NCBI GenBank assembly: GCA_012519705.1
Contig: JAAYPR010000023.1
Coordinates: forward strand, 1 to 32,822
Reading direction: 5' to 3'
DNA from: Campylobacteraceae bacterium
Lineage (GTDB): Bacteria; Campylobacterota; Campylobacteria; Campylobacterales; Campylobacteraceae
Length of the DNA: 32,822 nucleotides
The notes beneath the pieces were generated by a model that made no database searches, had not been told where the DNA came from, and saw only the letters and a list, made by a program, of their open reading frames with translations. The position numbers and the translations under genes were made by a program. The stretch's first letter is position 1; the number at the start of each line of letters is the position of its first letter. This document shows, piece by piece, positions 23,938-32,255 of the stretch.

Positions 23938-24567
23938 ATGGAAAGTGTTTTTAAAAACTCGTCTCTGTTTTTTGGACTAGATGATGACAAGATAGAAAGA
24001 ATTTTAAACTGTATAACTTATAAGGTGATGAGTTATGATAAAGATGTCTATCTTTATGAGTTGAGTCAAGGTTTTAAGACAATTATTGTAGCAAAAGGTG
24101 TTGTTGATATGATTTCTCTAGATGATGATGGAAAAGAGATAATCGATAATAGATTTGTTAAAAATTCAAGCGTTGTTTATGATTTTATCAAGGATGAGAG
24201 AATTTTAAAAACAAAAACAGACTCAACTTTAATTTATATGAACACTCAAGTCATCTTTAGTGAAAGCAAAAAAAATTGCAAATATAGAGCTTTGTTTATG
24301 GAAAATATAATTAAAAGTTTAAATAGTTCATTAAATCATCTAACTTTTAAACTTAATCTTTACTCAAAAACACATTTAAGGGATAGGATAATTTTGTTTT
24401 TAAAAAATGAAATGCTAAATTCAAACTTTATAGAGCTTAAATTTAACAGAGAAGATTTAGCAAAGTATTTAGCTTGTAACAGATCAGCTCTTTCAAGAGA
24501 GCTTTCGTTGATGGAAAAAGATGGGCTAATAGAGATAAGAAACAGAAAAATTTTTATAAAAACTTAA
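23938..24567 (+). CDS. Crp/Fnr-family transcriptional regulator
   Basis: The 209-residue protein has an N-terminal cyclic-nucleotide-type beta barrel (about residues 10-120), a dimer helix, and a C-terminal winged helix-turn-helix with FNREDLAKYLACNRSALS and a wing ending IEIRNRKIFIKT. The recognition helix CNRSALSREL keeps the first Arg and the final SR typical of the family. The barrel has only scattered Cys (about 24 and 113) and no FNR-type four-Cys cluster, nor the CRP cAMP motif, so the signal is unknown; nitric oxide is plausible because NnrS is a target candidate. It is divergent from the receptor operon, beside the GTTGC-N4-GCAAC dyad. AAAGG precedes the ATG. Confidence 0.9.
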   Translation: MESVFKNSSLFFGLDDDKIERILNCITYKVMSYDKDVYLYELSQGFKTIIVAKGVVDMISLDDDGKEIIDNRFVKNSSVVYDFIKDERILKTKTDSTLIYMNTQVIFSESKKNCKYRALFMENIIKSLNSSLNHLTFKLNLYSKTHLRDRIILFLKNEMLNSNFIELKFNREDLAKYLACNRSALSRELSLMEKDGLIEIRNRKIFIKT

Positions 24568-25805
24568 TTTTCTGTTTTTAAACACTCTAAGCCTTCAAAG
24601 CTAAATATATTAAAGCCTTCTTCATATCTATGAGTAAATTTAAGCTTATGAGCTTTTATGATATTATCCACTATATAAAGCCCTAAGCCAAAGCTATTTT
24701 TCGCATCTTCACCTTTAGAAAACGGCTCTATATAAACCTCAAGCTCTTGCTTTAGCGGCTCGCCTAAAGTATGGAACTCAATAGCATTTTTGGTTATTTG
24801 AATTTTAACTTTTTTATCAGTTGAGTATTTCATACCGTTATCTATAATGTTTTTTATAGCGATACTAAAAAGCTTGAAATTTGCTTTTATTTTGATATCT
24901 GTATCGCCTTGAATTTCAACTCTATCTTCCTCTATCATCGCTAATTCAATAGCTTCGTTTATCAGACTTTTTATATTGCACTTGCCACTTTGTGAGAGCA
25001 TTTTACCTGAGGTTGTCTCTTCAACAGCTGCAAACTCGTTTATCAAATCCTCTAGCCTTACAAAGACAGAGATAAGTCTTGCTTGATATTTATCTTCTGG
25101 AAGCATCTCAGCTGTGATTCTGCCTTTTGTAATGGGGGTTTTTAGCTCATGCATTATATTTCTTAAAAATAGATGTCTTGAGTGATTTAACTTTTTTATC
25201 TGCATAACCGATTGATAAAACGCCTCTGCAACTTCGCTTATCTCGTCTTTGCCGGTGCTAACATTTACTATATCTAGGTCGCCTTTTGCAAATTTATCAA
25301 TCTGCCTTTTTAACTTCCTTAAGGGTTTTATCTTTCTTATGGTAAAAATATAAGCCATAAGAACTATAATAAAAACAAATGAAAATATCACTTTTATTAT
25401 ATGATATCTATATGGCTGATAGTCGCTATCTTGAAAAAGCATTTCACTATTTTCATGTTTTATACTTAAAAAATGGTGTCTGTTGTAGAGCAAAATAGCG
25501 GATGTGCCTAGTTTTGTGCTAACTTCTTGAAGAATGGTTGCGTTTTGTTTTATTTCATGTTTCGTGGCGTTATCATCTATGATAGCCATGTTAAAATGCC
25601 TCATTTGAGAACTATACTCAGCTTCGCTCATCAAATTTGCAAGTTTATATAAAGTAGCGTTTGAGACTATAGAATAGCGAGTATTTAGCTCTTTTGTGTA
25701 GTTTTGCTTATCATAGTTCATAAGCCACAAAAAAGCTAAAAATATACTGATAGACGCTAGTAAAAATATAAATGTTATGCTGTAAAAAAGTGATGATCTA
25801 CGCAT
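24564..25805 (-). CDS. cprS: Sensor histidine kinase, CprS-like
   Basis: The 413-residue kinase has two membrane helices (about residues 8-29 and 136-155) flanking a periplasmic sensing domain, a HAMP linker with KIKPLRKLKRQI, then the phospho-acceptor His219 in MHELKTPITKG, the N box NIIDNGMKYST near residue 334 and the G2 box FGLGLYIVDN near 381. It starts within the stop of the response-regulator gene (TAATG). Position next to htrA-cbpA-hspR matches CprS/CprR (Cj1226c-Cj1227c), which control biofilm and envelope stress functions in C. jejuni. Its end overlaps the convergent Crp/Fnr gene by four bases. Confidence 0.87.
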   Translation of the reverse strand: MRRSSLFYSITFIFLLASISIFLAFLWLMNYDKQNYTKELNTRYSIVSNATLYKLANLMSEAEYSSQMRHFNMAIIDDNATKHEIKQNATILQEVSTKLGTSAILLYNRHHFLSIKHENSEMLFQDSDYQPYRYHIIKVIFSFVFIIVLMAYIFTIRKIKPLRKLKRQIDKFAKGDLDIVNVSTGKDEISEVAEAFYQSVMQIKKLNHSRHLFLRNIMHELKTPITKGRITAEMLPEDKYQARLISVFVRLEDLINEFAAVEETTSGKMLSQSGKCNIKSLINEAIELAMIEEDRVEIQGDTDIKIKANFKLFSIAIKNIIDNGMKYSTDKKVKIQITKNAIEFHTLGEPLKQELEVYIEPFSKGEDAKNSFGLGLYIVDNIIKAHKLKFTHRYEEGFNIFSFEGLECLKTEN

Positions 25806-26488
25806 TATGGCTGGGTTAGTTTATAGCCCACACCTCTAATAGCGTGGATATATTTTGGGTTTTTAGAATCTTCGCCAAGCTTTGCTCTAATTCTGCCAAT
25901 TATAACGTCTATGCTTTTGTTTGTAGAGTCTTCGCTAATCGCATCACAGTTGTAGATAAGCTCTTCTCTTGATATCGCTCCGCCTTCTTTTCTTATTAGG
26001 TAGGCTAAGATATCAAACTCAGCAACTGTTAGTTTAAGTGGCTCACCTTTTAGAGTGATAGTGTGCTCAAACTCATTTATAACCAAATCTTTTTGAGACT
26101 CTTCTTTTTCTCTAACAGAGCTAAGCTCCCCATCCGCTCTTCTTATTAAGCTTTTTATCCTAGCAAGTAGCTCTTTTGGATCATAAGGTTTTGGGATGTA
26201 GTCATCTGCTCCAAACTCAAAAGCATTTATTTTGTCTGTTAAGTCATGTCTTGCACTAGAGATTATGATAGGAATGGAGTTTGTTTTTCTTATCTCTTTA
26301 CAAACCTCAAGCCCGTCAAGCCCGGGTAGAGTTAGGTCTAGGATAACTAAGTCAAACTCTTCTAAATTTAGCTTAGAAAGCCCGATATATGGGTCATCTG
26401 ATATAGTTACGTTAATTTTGTTTTTTTCTAAATACTCGGATAAAATTTCAGCTAGCTCAACATCATCTTCAATCATTAAAACTTTCAT
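25805..26488 (-). CDS. cprR: OmpR-family response regulator, CprR-like
   Basis: The 227-residue regulator has a receiver domain (acidic pair at residues 7-9, phosphorylated Asp51 in ILDLTLPG, Lys100 in PKPYDP) and an OmpR/PhoB winged-helix domain ending IHAIRGVGYKLTQP. In C. jejuni CprR is essential and influences htrA, the gene directly upstream here. The start is ATG at 26488 with AAGGGA before it. A -10 TATAAT is at 26512-26517 on the minus strand, so the pair has its own promoter after the htrA terminator. Confidence 0.88.
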   Translation of the reverse strand: MKVLMIEDDVELAEILSEYLEKNKINVTISDDPYIGLSKLNLEEFDLVILDLTLPGLDGLEVCKEIRKTNSIPIIISSARHDLTDKINAFEFGADDYIPKPYDPKELLARIKSLIRRADGELSSVREKEESQKDLVINEFEHTITLKGEPLKLTVAEFDILAYLIRKEGGAISREELIYNCDAISEDSTNKSIDVIIGRIRAKLGEDSKNPKYIHAIRGVGYKLTQP

Positions 26489-26511
26489 TATTTTCCCTTA
26501 AATTTTAGGTG

Positions 26512-26517
26512 ATTATA
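26512..26517 (-). promoter_or_regulatory. -10 box for cprRS
   Basis: TATAAT on the minus strand predicts a start near 26505, 17 bases before the cprR ATG. No -35 is evident. Confidence 0.5.
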
Positions 26518-26542
26518 TCTAATTTGAAGTTTTATTTCAATC

Positions 26543-26573
26543 AAGAAAAAACATAAGGCTAAATTTAACCTTA
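26543..26573 (-). terminator. Probable terminator of htrA
   Basis: An inverted repeat at 26554-26573 pairs TAAGG with CCTTA through a TAAATTTA centre. On the minus strand it is followed by TGTTTTTTC. It starts 13 bases after the htrA stop. The stem is short and AT-rich, so termination may be partial. Confidence 0.6.
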
Positions 26574-26586
26574 CGTTTTTATAGAA

Positions 26587-28005
26587 TTACTCTATAACTA
26601 AGCCTTGTGGAACTCCACGTCTTAAAACCCAAACGAGAGTTTTGCCGCCACTGTTTTGAGAAAGAGCAACATTAAACTCGCTTATGTTTTTTACCTCTTT
26701 ATCTCCAACTTGGATGATAATATCACCATGTAAAAAGCCTGATTTGCTAGCTTTTGAGTTTTCTTTTACATTAGTAACTAAAACACCGTTTGAAACACCC
26801 TTTAGGTTGAACTTTTTAATTATTTCATCATCTAAATCTTTTAGATCAAGACCGTCAAGTGAGCTCTTAGTTGATGAGACTATTCCTTTTGTGGCGTTTA
26901 AATTTCCTAAAACTACCTCTGTTTTGGTAATTTTTCCACCTCTTTCATACTCTAGTTCTATCTTTTTATTTGGATCAAGTGAGCCGATTAGGTTTTTTAG
27001 GTCATTTGACGATTTTATCTCTTTGCCATCAGCTTTGATAACTAAGTCACCTCTTTTTAGGCCTGCTTTGTAGGCTGGCATATCATCTTCAACACCCACT
27101 ATTAGAGCACCTTCTTTATTTTTATAAACTTCTTTTTGCTCTTTTGTTAAATCAGCTATCAAAACTCCGATATATCCACGCTCAATTTTGCCATCAACAA
27201 TTAGTTTTTGAGCTACATCTTTTACCATATTTGATGGAATCGCAAAACCAACTCCGTTGTTTCCACCGCCTCTACTTAAAATGGCTGAGTTTATCCCAAC
27301 TAAAGCGCCTCTGCTATCAACTAACGCTCCACCTGAGTTTCCAGGGTTGATAGAGGCATCTGTTTGGATGAAATTTTCGTATTGATTAAGTCCGATGTTG
27401 CTCTTATTTAGAGCTGAGATAATGCCTTGTGTTATCGTTCCGCCAACTCCAAAAGGGTTTCCTATAGCAAATACAATGTCGCCTTCTAGGACTTTTTCAG
27501 AGTCTGCAAATTTGATAGCATTTAAGTTTTTCTCATCTATTTTTATGATAGCAATGTCAGTTTGTGGGTCAGTTCCGATAACTTCAGCCTTATACTCTTT
27601 ACCGCCTTCAAAAAGAGTTATCATCACTTCATCAGCTCCCTCAACCACGTGGTTGTTTGTAACGATATAGCCATCTTGTGAGATGATAACACCAGATCCA
27701 AGTGAGCCAAGCTCTCTTTTTCTCTCTTCCGGAATTCCAAATCTAAAGCCAAAAAATTGCTCAAAAAATGGATCGTTAAAAAACTCATTTCTTCCGCCCA
27801 TGCCGCCCATTGACACTGTTCTTTTTGTAGCGACGTTTACAACTGCTTTTTTAGCATCTTGAATTGATGAGTTGTAGGATAGGATTACGCCGTTTTCTTG
27901 ACTAGGGTTTAGTCTAGTAAAATTTGAGTCTATATTTTGAAACTCAATACTAGCAAAGAGCGAACTTGCAACGAAGAGTGAAATTAAAACTGTTCTTTTT
28001 ATCAT
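26587..28005 (-). CDS. htrA: Periplasmic serine protease/chaperone HtrA (DegP family)
   Basis: HtrA degrades or refolds damaged periplasmic proteins; in Campylobacter it is also secreted and cleaves host junction proteins. The product has a signal peptide (residues 1-18), a trypsin-like domain with His119 (TNNHVV), Asp150 (TDIAII) and Ser224 (GNSGGAL), and two PDZ domains (about residues 270-365 and 380-472) that bind substrate and drive oligomers. At 472 residues it matches C. jejuni HtrA. It lies between cprRS and the divergent cbpA-hspR. AAGGAG precedes the ATG. Confidence 0.97.
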   Translation of the reverse strand: MIKRTVLISLFVASSLFASIEFQNIDSNFTRLNPSQENGVILSYNSSIQDAKKAVVNVATKRTVSMGGMGGRNEFFNDPFFEQFFGFRFGIPEERKRELGSLGSGVIISQDGYIVTNNHVVEGADEVMITLFEGGKEYKAEVIGTDPQTDIAIIKIDEKNLNAIKFADSEKVLEGDIVFAIGNPFGVGGTITQGIISALNKSNIGLNQYENFIQTDASINPGNSGGALVDSRGALVGINSAILSRGGGNNGVGFAIPSNMVKDVAQKLIVDGKIERGYIGVLIADLTKEQKEVYKNKEGALIVGVEDDMPAYKAGLKRGDLVIKADGKEIKSSNDLKNLIGSLDPNKKIELEYERGGKITKTEVVLGNLNATKGIVSSTKSSLDGLDLKDLDDEIIKKFNLKGVSNGVLVTNVKENSKASKSGFLHGDIIIQVGDKEVKNISEFNVALSQNSGGKTLVWVLRRGVPQGLVIE

Positions 28006-28034
28006 ATTTTCTCCTTATCAATAGTATAAATGTA

Positions 28035-28040
28035 ATTATA
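28035..28040 (-). promoter_or_regulatory. -10 box for htrA
   Basis: TATAAT on the minus strand predicts a start near 28028, leaving a 23-base leader with AAGGAG before the ATG. No extracytoplasmic-stress promoter is recognised. Confidence 0.5.
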
Positions 28041-28106
28041 AGCTTAAAAATAAAACATTTTTTTAATATAAATTTTAGCTTAGTGAATTCGCACCTTGTT
28101 GTTTAA

Positions 28107-28141
28107 AGTTGATTGACAGAGACTAAAGTTTTTGATATACT
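28107..28141 (+). promoter_or_regulatory. cbpA-hspR heat-shock promoter with HAIR-like HspR operator
   Basis: TTGACA (28113-28118) and TATACT (28136-28141) are separated by exactly 17 bases, a near-perfect sigma-70 promoter, which is uncommon in this genus. AGTTGATT (28107-28114), seven bases, then ACTAAAGT (28122-28129) match the HspR inverted repeat ACTTGAGT-N7-ACTCAAGT at 6 of 8 and 7 of 8 bases. The operator covers the -35, so HspR would block polymerase and autoregulate. Confidence 0.75.
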
Positions 28142-28190
28142 AACATTTAATTAATTTAAGATATAAATACTCATATTTGAAAGGATAGCG

Positions 28191-29048
28191 ATGAGCGATA
28201 GTTTATATGAAACTCTAGGCGTCTCAAAAGATGCCAGTAGTGATGAGATAAAAAAAGCTTACAGAAAGCTTGCTAGGCAGTATCATCCAGATATTAATAA
28301 AGACCCAAGTGCTGAGAATAAATTTAAAGAGATAAATGCTGCTTATGAAATCTTAAGCGATGAAGAAAAAAGAAAGCAGTATGACTTAAGAGGCGATAGT
28401 ATGTTTGGTGGGCAAAATTTCAGCGATTTTGCAAGAAGTGCTGGGGATTTTGGTGATTTAAACGACATACTTAGAAATATCTTTGGCGGTGGTGGATTTG
28501 GTGGCTTTAGTTCAGAAGGGTTTAGTGGTGGTTTTGGTGGCTATAGTGAGAATTTAGATGTAATAGCAAGACTTAGAATAGACTTTGATTTTGCATTAAC
28601 TGGCGGAGAGAAGCAAATCACCGTTGGTGATGAAAGTTTTAAAATTAGAGTTCCAGCAGGTGTGAGAGACGGCGAAAAACTTAGAGTAAAAGGCAAAGGA
28701 AAGCTCTCTTTAAGTAGTGGGAAAAAGGGCGATGTTATTTTGATACTAAACGTTGAAGAGAGTAGTGAGTACACCGTAAAAGGTGATGATTTATATAAAA
28801 AAATTAATGTGCCTTTAAAAATAGCTCTTTTTGGTGGAAAAATTGATGTTAAAACATATAAAAAAGAAGTTACTATAAAAATAGGTGAAAACACTAAAAA
28901 TGGACAAAAAATTCGCCTAAAAGGCTACGGTATCCAGAATAGAAGTAGTAAAATTTACGGCGACTTGTACTTGGAGGTAAATGTAGTACTTCCTGACATA
29001 AATGAACTTGATGAAGAAGCCATCAAAGTTCTTAAAGAGAGATTGTAA
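28191..29048 (+). CDS. cbpA: DnaJ-like co-chaperone CbpA
   Basis: The 285-residue protein has an N-terminal J domain with HPD at residues 32-34, a Gly/Phe-rich linker (FGGGGFGGF and similar, about 100-122), and two C-terminal beta-barrel substrate domains. It lacks the DnaJ zinc finger, which separates CbpA from DnaJ. It stimulates DnaK ATPase. It lies upstream of hspR as in C. jejuni (Cj1229-Cj1230) and starts with ATG after AAAGGAT. Its promoter carries the HspR operator. Confidence 0.95.
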   Translation: MSDSLYETLGVSKDASSDEIKKAYRKLARQYHPDINKDPSAENKFKEINAAYEILSDEEKRKQYDLRGDSMFGGQNFSDFARSAGDFGDLNDILRNIFGGGGFGGFSSEGFSGGFGGYSENLDVIARLRIDFDFALTGGEKQITVGDESFKIRVPAGVRDGEKLRVKGKGKLSLSSGKKGDVILILNVEESSEYTVKGDDLYKKINVPLKIALFGGKIDVKTYKKEVTIKIGENTKNGQKIRLKGYGIQNRSSKIYGDLYLEVNVVLPDINELDEEAIKVLKERL

Positions 29049-29102
29049 TTAAAATAATTTTAATAGGAAAAAATATATAGCAAAATTTAAAAAGGAAATT
29101 TT

Positions 29103-29480
29103 ATGAACAATTATGATGAACCAGTATATATGATAAGTGTAGTAGCAAAGATTTTAGATATTCATCCCCAAACTTTAAGACAGTATGAAAAAGAAGGTCT
29201 TGTCGAGCCAGATAGAACAAAAGGTAGGATGAGACTCTACTCTCAAAGAGATGTAGATAGGATAAAAATGATACTTAGACTCACTAAGGATTTAGGGTTA
29301 AATTTAGCTGGAGTTGATGTTGTATTTAGGCTAAAAAGCCAGTTTGATGAGCAAGAGCAACTCATAGAAGAGCTAAGAGCTGAGATAGAAAGACTTTCAA
29401 ATAGCAGAAGTTCGACTAGAAACGCTCTTGTAAAAAGGCAGACTAGTTTTGATCTGATATTTTTAGATAAAGATAAATAG
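29103..29480 (+). CDS. hspR: Heat-shock repressor HspR (MerR family)
   Basis: HspR represses chaperone genes, usually with DnaK as corepressor. The 125-residue product has the MerR-type helix-turn-helix (ISVVAKILDIHPQTLRQYEK), the wing with GRMRLYSQRDVDRI, a central helix and a C-terminal coiled segment (EQEQLIEELRAEIERL). Four to six residues after the coil are basic. It lies 54 bases after cbpA with AAGGAAATTTT before the ATG, in the same operon. The operator seen before cbpA fits autoregulation. Confidence 0.95.
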   Translation: MNNYDEPVYMISVVAKILDIHPQTLRQYEKEGLVEPDRTKGRMRLYSQRDVDRIKMILRLTKDLGLNLAGVDVVFRLKSQFDEQEQLIEELRAEIERLSNSRSSTRNALVKRQTSFDLIFLDKDK

Positions 29481-29525
29481 CTTAATTTTAGATAAATTTT
29501 TAAATTTTATAAAGTCTTTTTATGG

Positions 29526-29531
29526 TAAAAT
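29526..29531 (+). promoter_or_regulatory. -10 box for the NSS transporter pair
   Basis: TAAAAT predicts a start near 29538. It decides the gene start: the frame opens at 29530 inside this box, so the ATG at 29566 (AAAGG seven bases upstream) is the more likely start. Confidence 0.45.
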
Positions 29532-29565
29532 GTTTAATTTTAATTTACCACAGAAAGGCTTATTT

Positions 29566-30906
29566 ATGAATGAAAGATTTAGTAAGATAGGTTTTATCTT
29601 AGCCGTTGCGGGCAGTGCTGTAGGGCTTGGAAATGCTTGGAAATTCCCAACTCTTGTTGGGACAAATGGTGGTTCTGCGTTCATTGTTTTATACTTAGTT
29701 TTAACTCTTCTTGTTAGTTTTGTTATATTTTTAGCTGAGATGTCGATGGGTAGGATTAGTAGAAAAGACGCTTTTGGTGCGTTTGAAACTCTTGCTCCAA
29801 AACATGGCAAAATATGGCGCTACGCTGGGCTTTGTATAGTTGGTGCGATTTTGATATTTTCGTTTTATAGCGTTATAATGGGTTGGATTTTAAAGTATGT
29901 AGTAAGTAGTGGGTTTTATCTACCAAAAACTATGGACGAGAGTGCTGCTATTTTTACAAAGCTTTTAACTAAGGATTTTGGTCTAAATTTAGTTTATTTT
30001 ACTATAGCAGTTTTGATGTCTTTTTGGGTTGTTTCAAGAGGAATTAAAAGCGGGATTGAAAGGCTGAATGTTTGGATGATGCCAGCTTTATTTATAATGC
30101 TTATTGTTATGCTTCTTTACTCAGCTACTATGGATGGGTTTGGTGAGTCTGTTAAATTTATGCTAAAGCCTGATTTTAGTGCTTTAAATAAAGACTCGGT
30201 TCTTATGGCGTTAGGATTAGCGTTTTTTACTCTCTCTTTGGGTGTTGGGACTATCATGACCTACTCAGCAAGCCTTCCAGAAGATACAGATTTAGTAAAA
30301 AGCTCACTCTCAATTGTATTTATAAACATCCTAATCGGCGTTATGATGGGGCTTATAGTTTTTACATTTATCTTTGAGTTTGGCGCAAACCCAAGAGAGC
30401 AAGGTCCTGGGCTTGTGTTTATCTCGCTGGCGACTCTGTTTTCAAATTTAGGTGCATTTGGGAATGTTTTTGCAGTTATGTTTTTTGTCTCACTTCTGTT
30501 TGCTGCTTTAACAAGTGCTGTTTCTATGATAGAGCCAAGCGTGCTGTATCTTATGAACAACCACGGTTTTAGCCGTAAAAAAGCGTTAAAATATATCTTT
30601 GTTTTTGTCTATGTCATGGGAACGTTTTGTATCCTTTCATATCAGAGTGCAACGAGCGAAACATTTACATTTTTTGGAAAGCCGTTTTTTGACGTGCTTG
30701 ATTATCTTACTTCAAATATCATGATGCCTATAACTGGAATACTAGTTTCTATCTTTGTTGGGTTTGTGATGAAGCGTGAACTTGTATATGAGTTGTTTGT
30801 TCCATATATGGGTGAGGCTATGTTTAAAGTATGGTATTTCTTGCTTAGATTTGTAGCTCCGACAGCTGTTGCTATCATAATGATAAATCAACTCTTTTTT
30901 GCATAA
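29566..30906 (+). CDS. Sodium-dependent transporter, NSS/SNF family (first of a pair)
   Basis: NSS proteins import amino acids or related compounds with sodium across the inner membrane. The start MNERFSKIGFIL leads into the helix 1 signature AVGLGNAWKFPTLVG with the unwound sodium and substrate site, and TNGGSAF follows. Helix 6 is near GLAFFTLSLGVG, and AALTSAVSMIEPS is helix 8. The 446-residue length and about eleven membrane segments fit the bacterial LeuT/MhsT type. Substrate cannot be read from sequence. It is followed eight bases later by a close paralogue. Confidence 0.93.
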   Translation: MNERFSKIGFILAVAGSAVGLGNAWKFPTLVGTNGGSAFIVLYLVLTLLVSFVIFLAEMSMGRISRKDAFGAFETLAPKHGKIWRYAGLCIVGAILIFSFYSVIMGWILKYVVSSGFYLPKTMDESAAIFTKLLTKDFGLNLVYFTIAVLMSFWVVSRGIKSGIERLNVWMMPALFIMLIVMLLYSATMDGFGESVKFMLKPDFSALNKDSVLMALGLAFFTLSLGVGTIMTYSASLPEDTDLVKSSLSIVFINILIGVMMGLIVFTFIFEFGANPREQGPGLVFISLATLFSNLGAFGNVFAVMFFVSLLFAALTSAVSMIEPSVLYLMNNHGFSRKKALKYIFVFVYVMGTFCILSYQSATSETFTFFGKPFFDVLDYLTSNIMMPITGILVSIFVGFVMKRELVYELFVPYMGEAMFKVWYFLLRFVAPTAVAIIMINQLFFA

Positions 30907-30914
30907 GTTTTGCT

Positions 30915-32255
30915 ATGAAAAAAGAGTTTTCAAAGATAGGATTTATCTTATCGGTTGCAGGTGGTGCAGTAGGGCTTGGGAATGCGTGGAAATTCCCAAC
31001 TCTAGTTGGCACAAATGGCGGTTCAGCATTTGTGCTTTTATACGCAGCAATTACCATAACCATAGGTTTTGCTATATTTTTAGCTGAAATTTTCATGGGA
31101 AAATCAAGTAGAAAAGACCCTGTAAATGCCTACAAAACCCTAGCTCCAAACCATAGTGAAAAGTGGAGATATGCAGGGTTTTCTATGATAAGTGGAATTT
31201 TAGTTTTATCATTTTATTTAGTGATTTTAGGCTGGGTTATAAGGTATATTTTTGTCTCTCTCATGCCCTTGCCAGCTAGTATCGAAACCGCAAGAGCTAT
31301 GTTTGAGGGATACGTTGGAAGCGACTTTTTAGGAAGCTTGTTTTTCTTTTTTATAGCTTTTATTTTAACTATTTTGGTTGTCTCAAGAGGCATCAAAGGC
31401 GGAATCGAAAAGCTAAATGTCTATGCTATGCCAACGCTTTTTATCATGCTTGTTTTGATGCTTTTATACGCAGCTACCTACTCGGGATTTGGCGGGGCGT
31501 TTAAGTTTTTGTTTTATCCAGACTTTTCTAAAATCAGTTTTGAGTCGGTTTTGATAGCACTTGGACTTTCGTTTTTTACACTTTGCTTAGGAGTTGGGTG
31601 TATTTTAACTTACGCAGCTTCGCTTGACGATAAGACAAATCCAGTTACAAGTTCGTTTTATATAGTCATCATAAATATTGTAATTGGGCTTATGATGGGA
31701 CTTATAGTTTTTACATTTATCTTTGAGTTTGGTGGAGATCCGCAGGAGCAGGGCGTTGGACTGGTGTTTTTCTCACTTATGGCACTTTTTTCAAATTTAG
31801 GCGTTGCGGGGAATGTTTTAGCGTGTCTATTTTTTATAGCTCTGTTTTTTGCTGGCATTACATCTGCTGTTTCTATGATAGAGCCATTTACATTTTATCT
31901 TGTAAATCAATATAACTTCTCTAGAGCTAAGGCGTTGAGCATCCTAGGAAGCGTGGTTTTTGTGCTAGGAATGCTTTGTATAATGTCTATAAATGTAAAC
32001 TTTAGTGAGGCTCTAACATTTGGCGGGAAATCATTTTTTGACATTTTAGACTATGTAAGTTCAAACATCGGACTTCCAATCGGTGCGATAATAAGTGCTA
32101 TCTTTGTAGGTTTTGTAGTACCAAAAGAGAGAGTTCAAGGCTTTTTTATGCCATTTATGAAAAGTAAAAGGCTTTTTGAAATTTGGTATTTTATGCTTAA
32201 ATTTGTAGCACCTATTGCTATAGTTGTGATAATGGTTAATCAAATTTGGGGATAG
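30915..32255 (+). CDS. Sodium-dependent transporter, NSS/SNF family (second of a pair)
   Basis: This 446-residue paralogue keeps the same helix 1 (AVGLGNAWKFPTLVG) and helix 8 (AGITSAVSMIEPF) landmarks and has the same length as its neighbour. Many stretches are identical or nearly so, which points to tandem duplication. The ATG lies eight bases after the preceding stop and has no clear ribosome site, so translation probably depends on the first gene. Differences lie near helix 6 (GLSFFTLCLGVGCILTYAAS versus a Ser/Thr-rich segment in the first), so substrate or kinetics may differ, or the two may form a heteromer. Confidence 0.92.
   Translation: MKKEFSKIGFILSVAGGAVGLGNAWKFPTLVGTNGGSAFVLLYAAITITIGFAIFLAEIFMGKSSRKDPVNAYKTLAPNHSEKWRYAGFSMISGILVLSFYLVILGWVIRYIFVSLMPLPASIETARAMFEGYVGSDFLGSLFFFFIAFILTILVVSRGIKGGIEKLNVYAMPTLFIMLVLMLLYAATYSGFGGAFKFLFYPDFSKISFESVLIALGLSFFTLCLGVGCILTYAASLDDKTNPVTSSFYIVIINIVIGLMMGLIVFTFIFEFGGDPQEQGVGLVFFSLMALFSNLGVAGNVLACLFFIALFFAGITSAVSMIEPFTFYLVNQYNFSRAKALSILGSVVFVLGMLCIMSINVNFSEALTFGGKSFFDILDYVSSNIGLPIGAIISAIFVGFVVPKERVQGFFMPFMKSKRLFEIWYFMLKFVAPIAIVVIMVNQIWG

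Noticed and set aside
26684-27073. A 129-codon plus-strand frame inside htrA
   Set aside because: It is antisense to intact htrA with catalytic triad and PDZ domains and has no recognisable domain or start signal; a shadow frame.
30261-30560. A 99-codon minus-strand frame inside the first NSS transporter
   Set aside because: A related antisense frame occurs in the second transporter at 31658-31858 simply because the two genes are paralogues; composition is that of a shadow.
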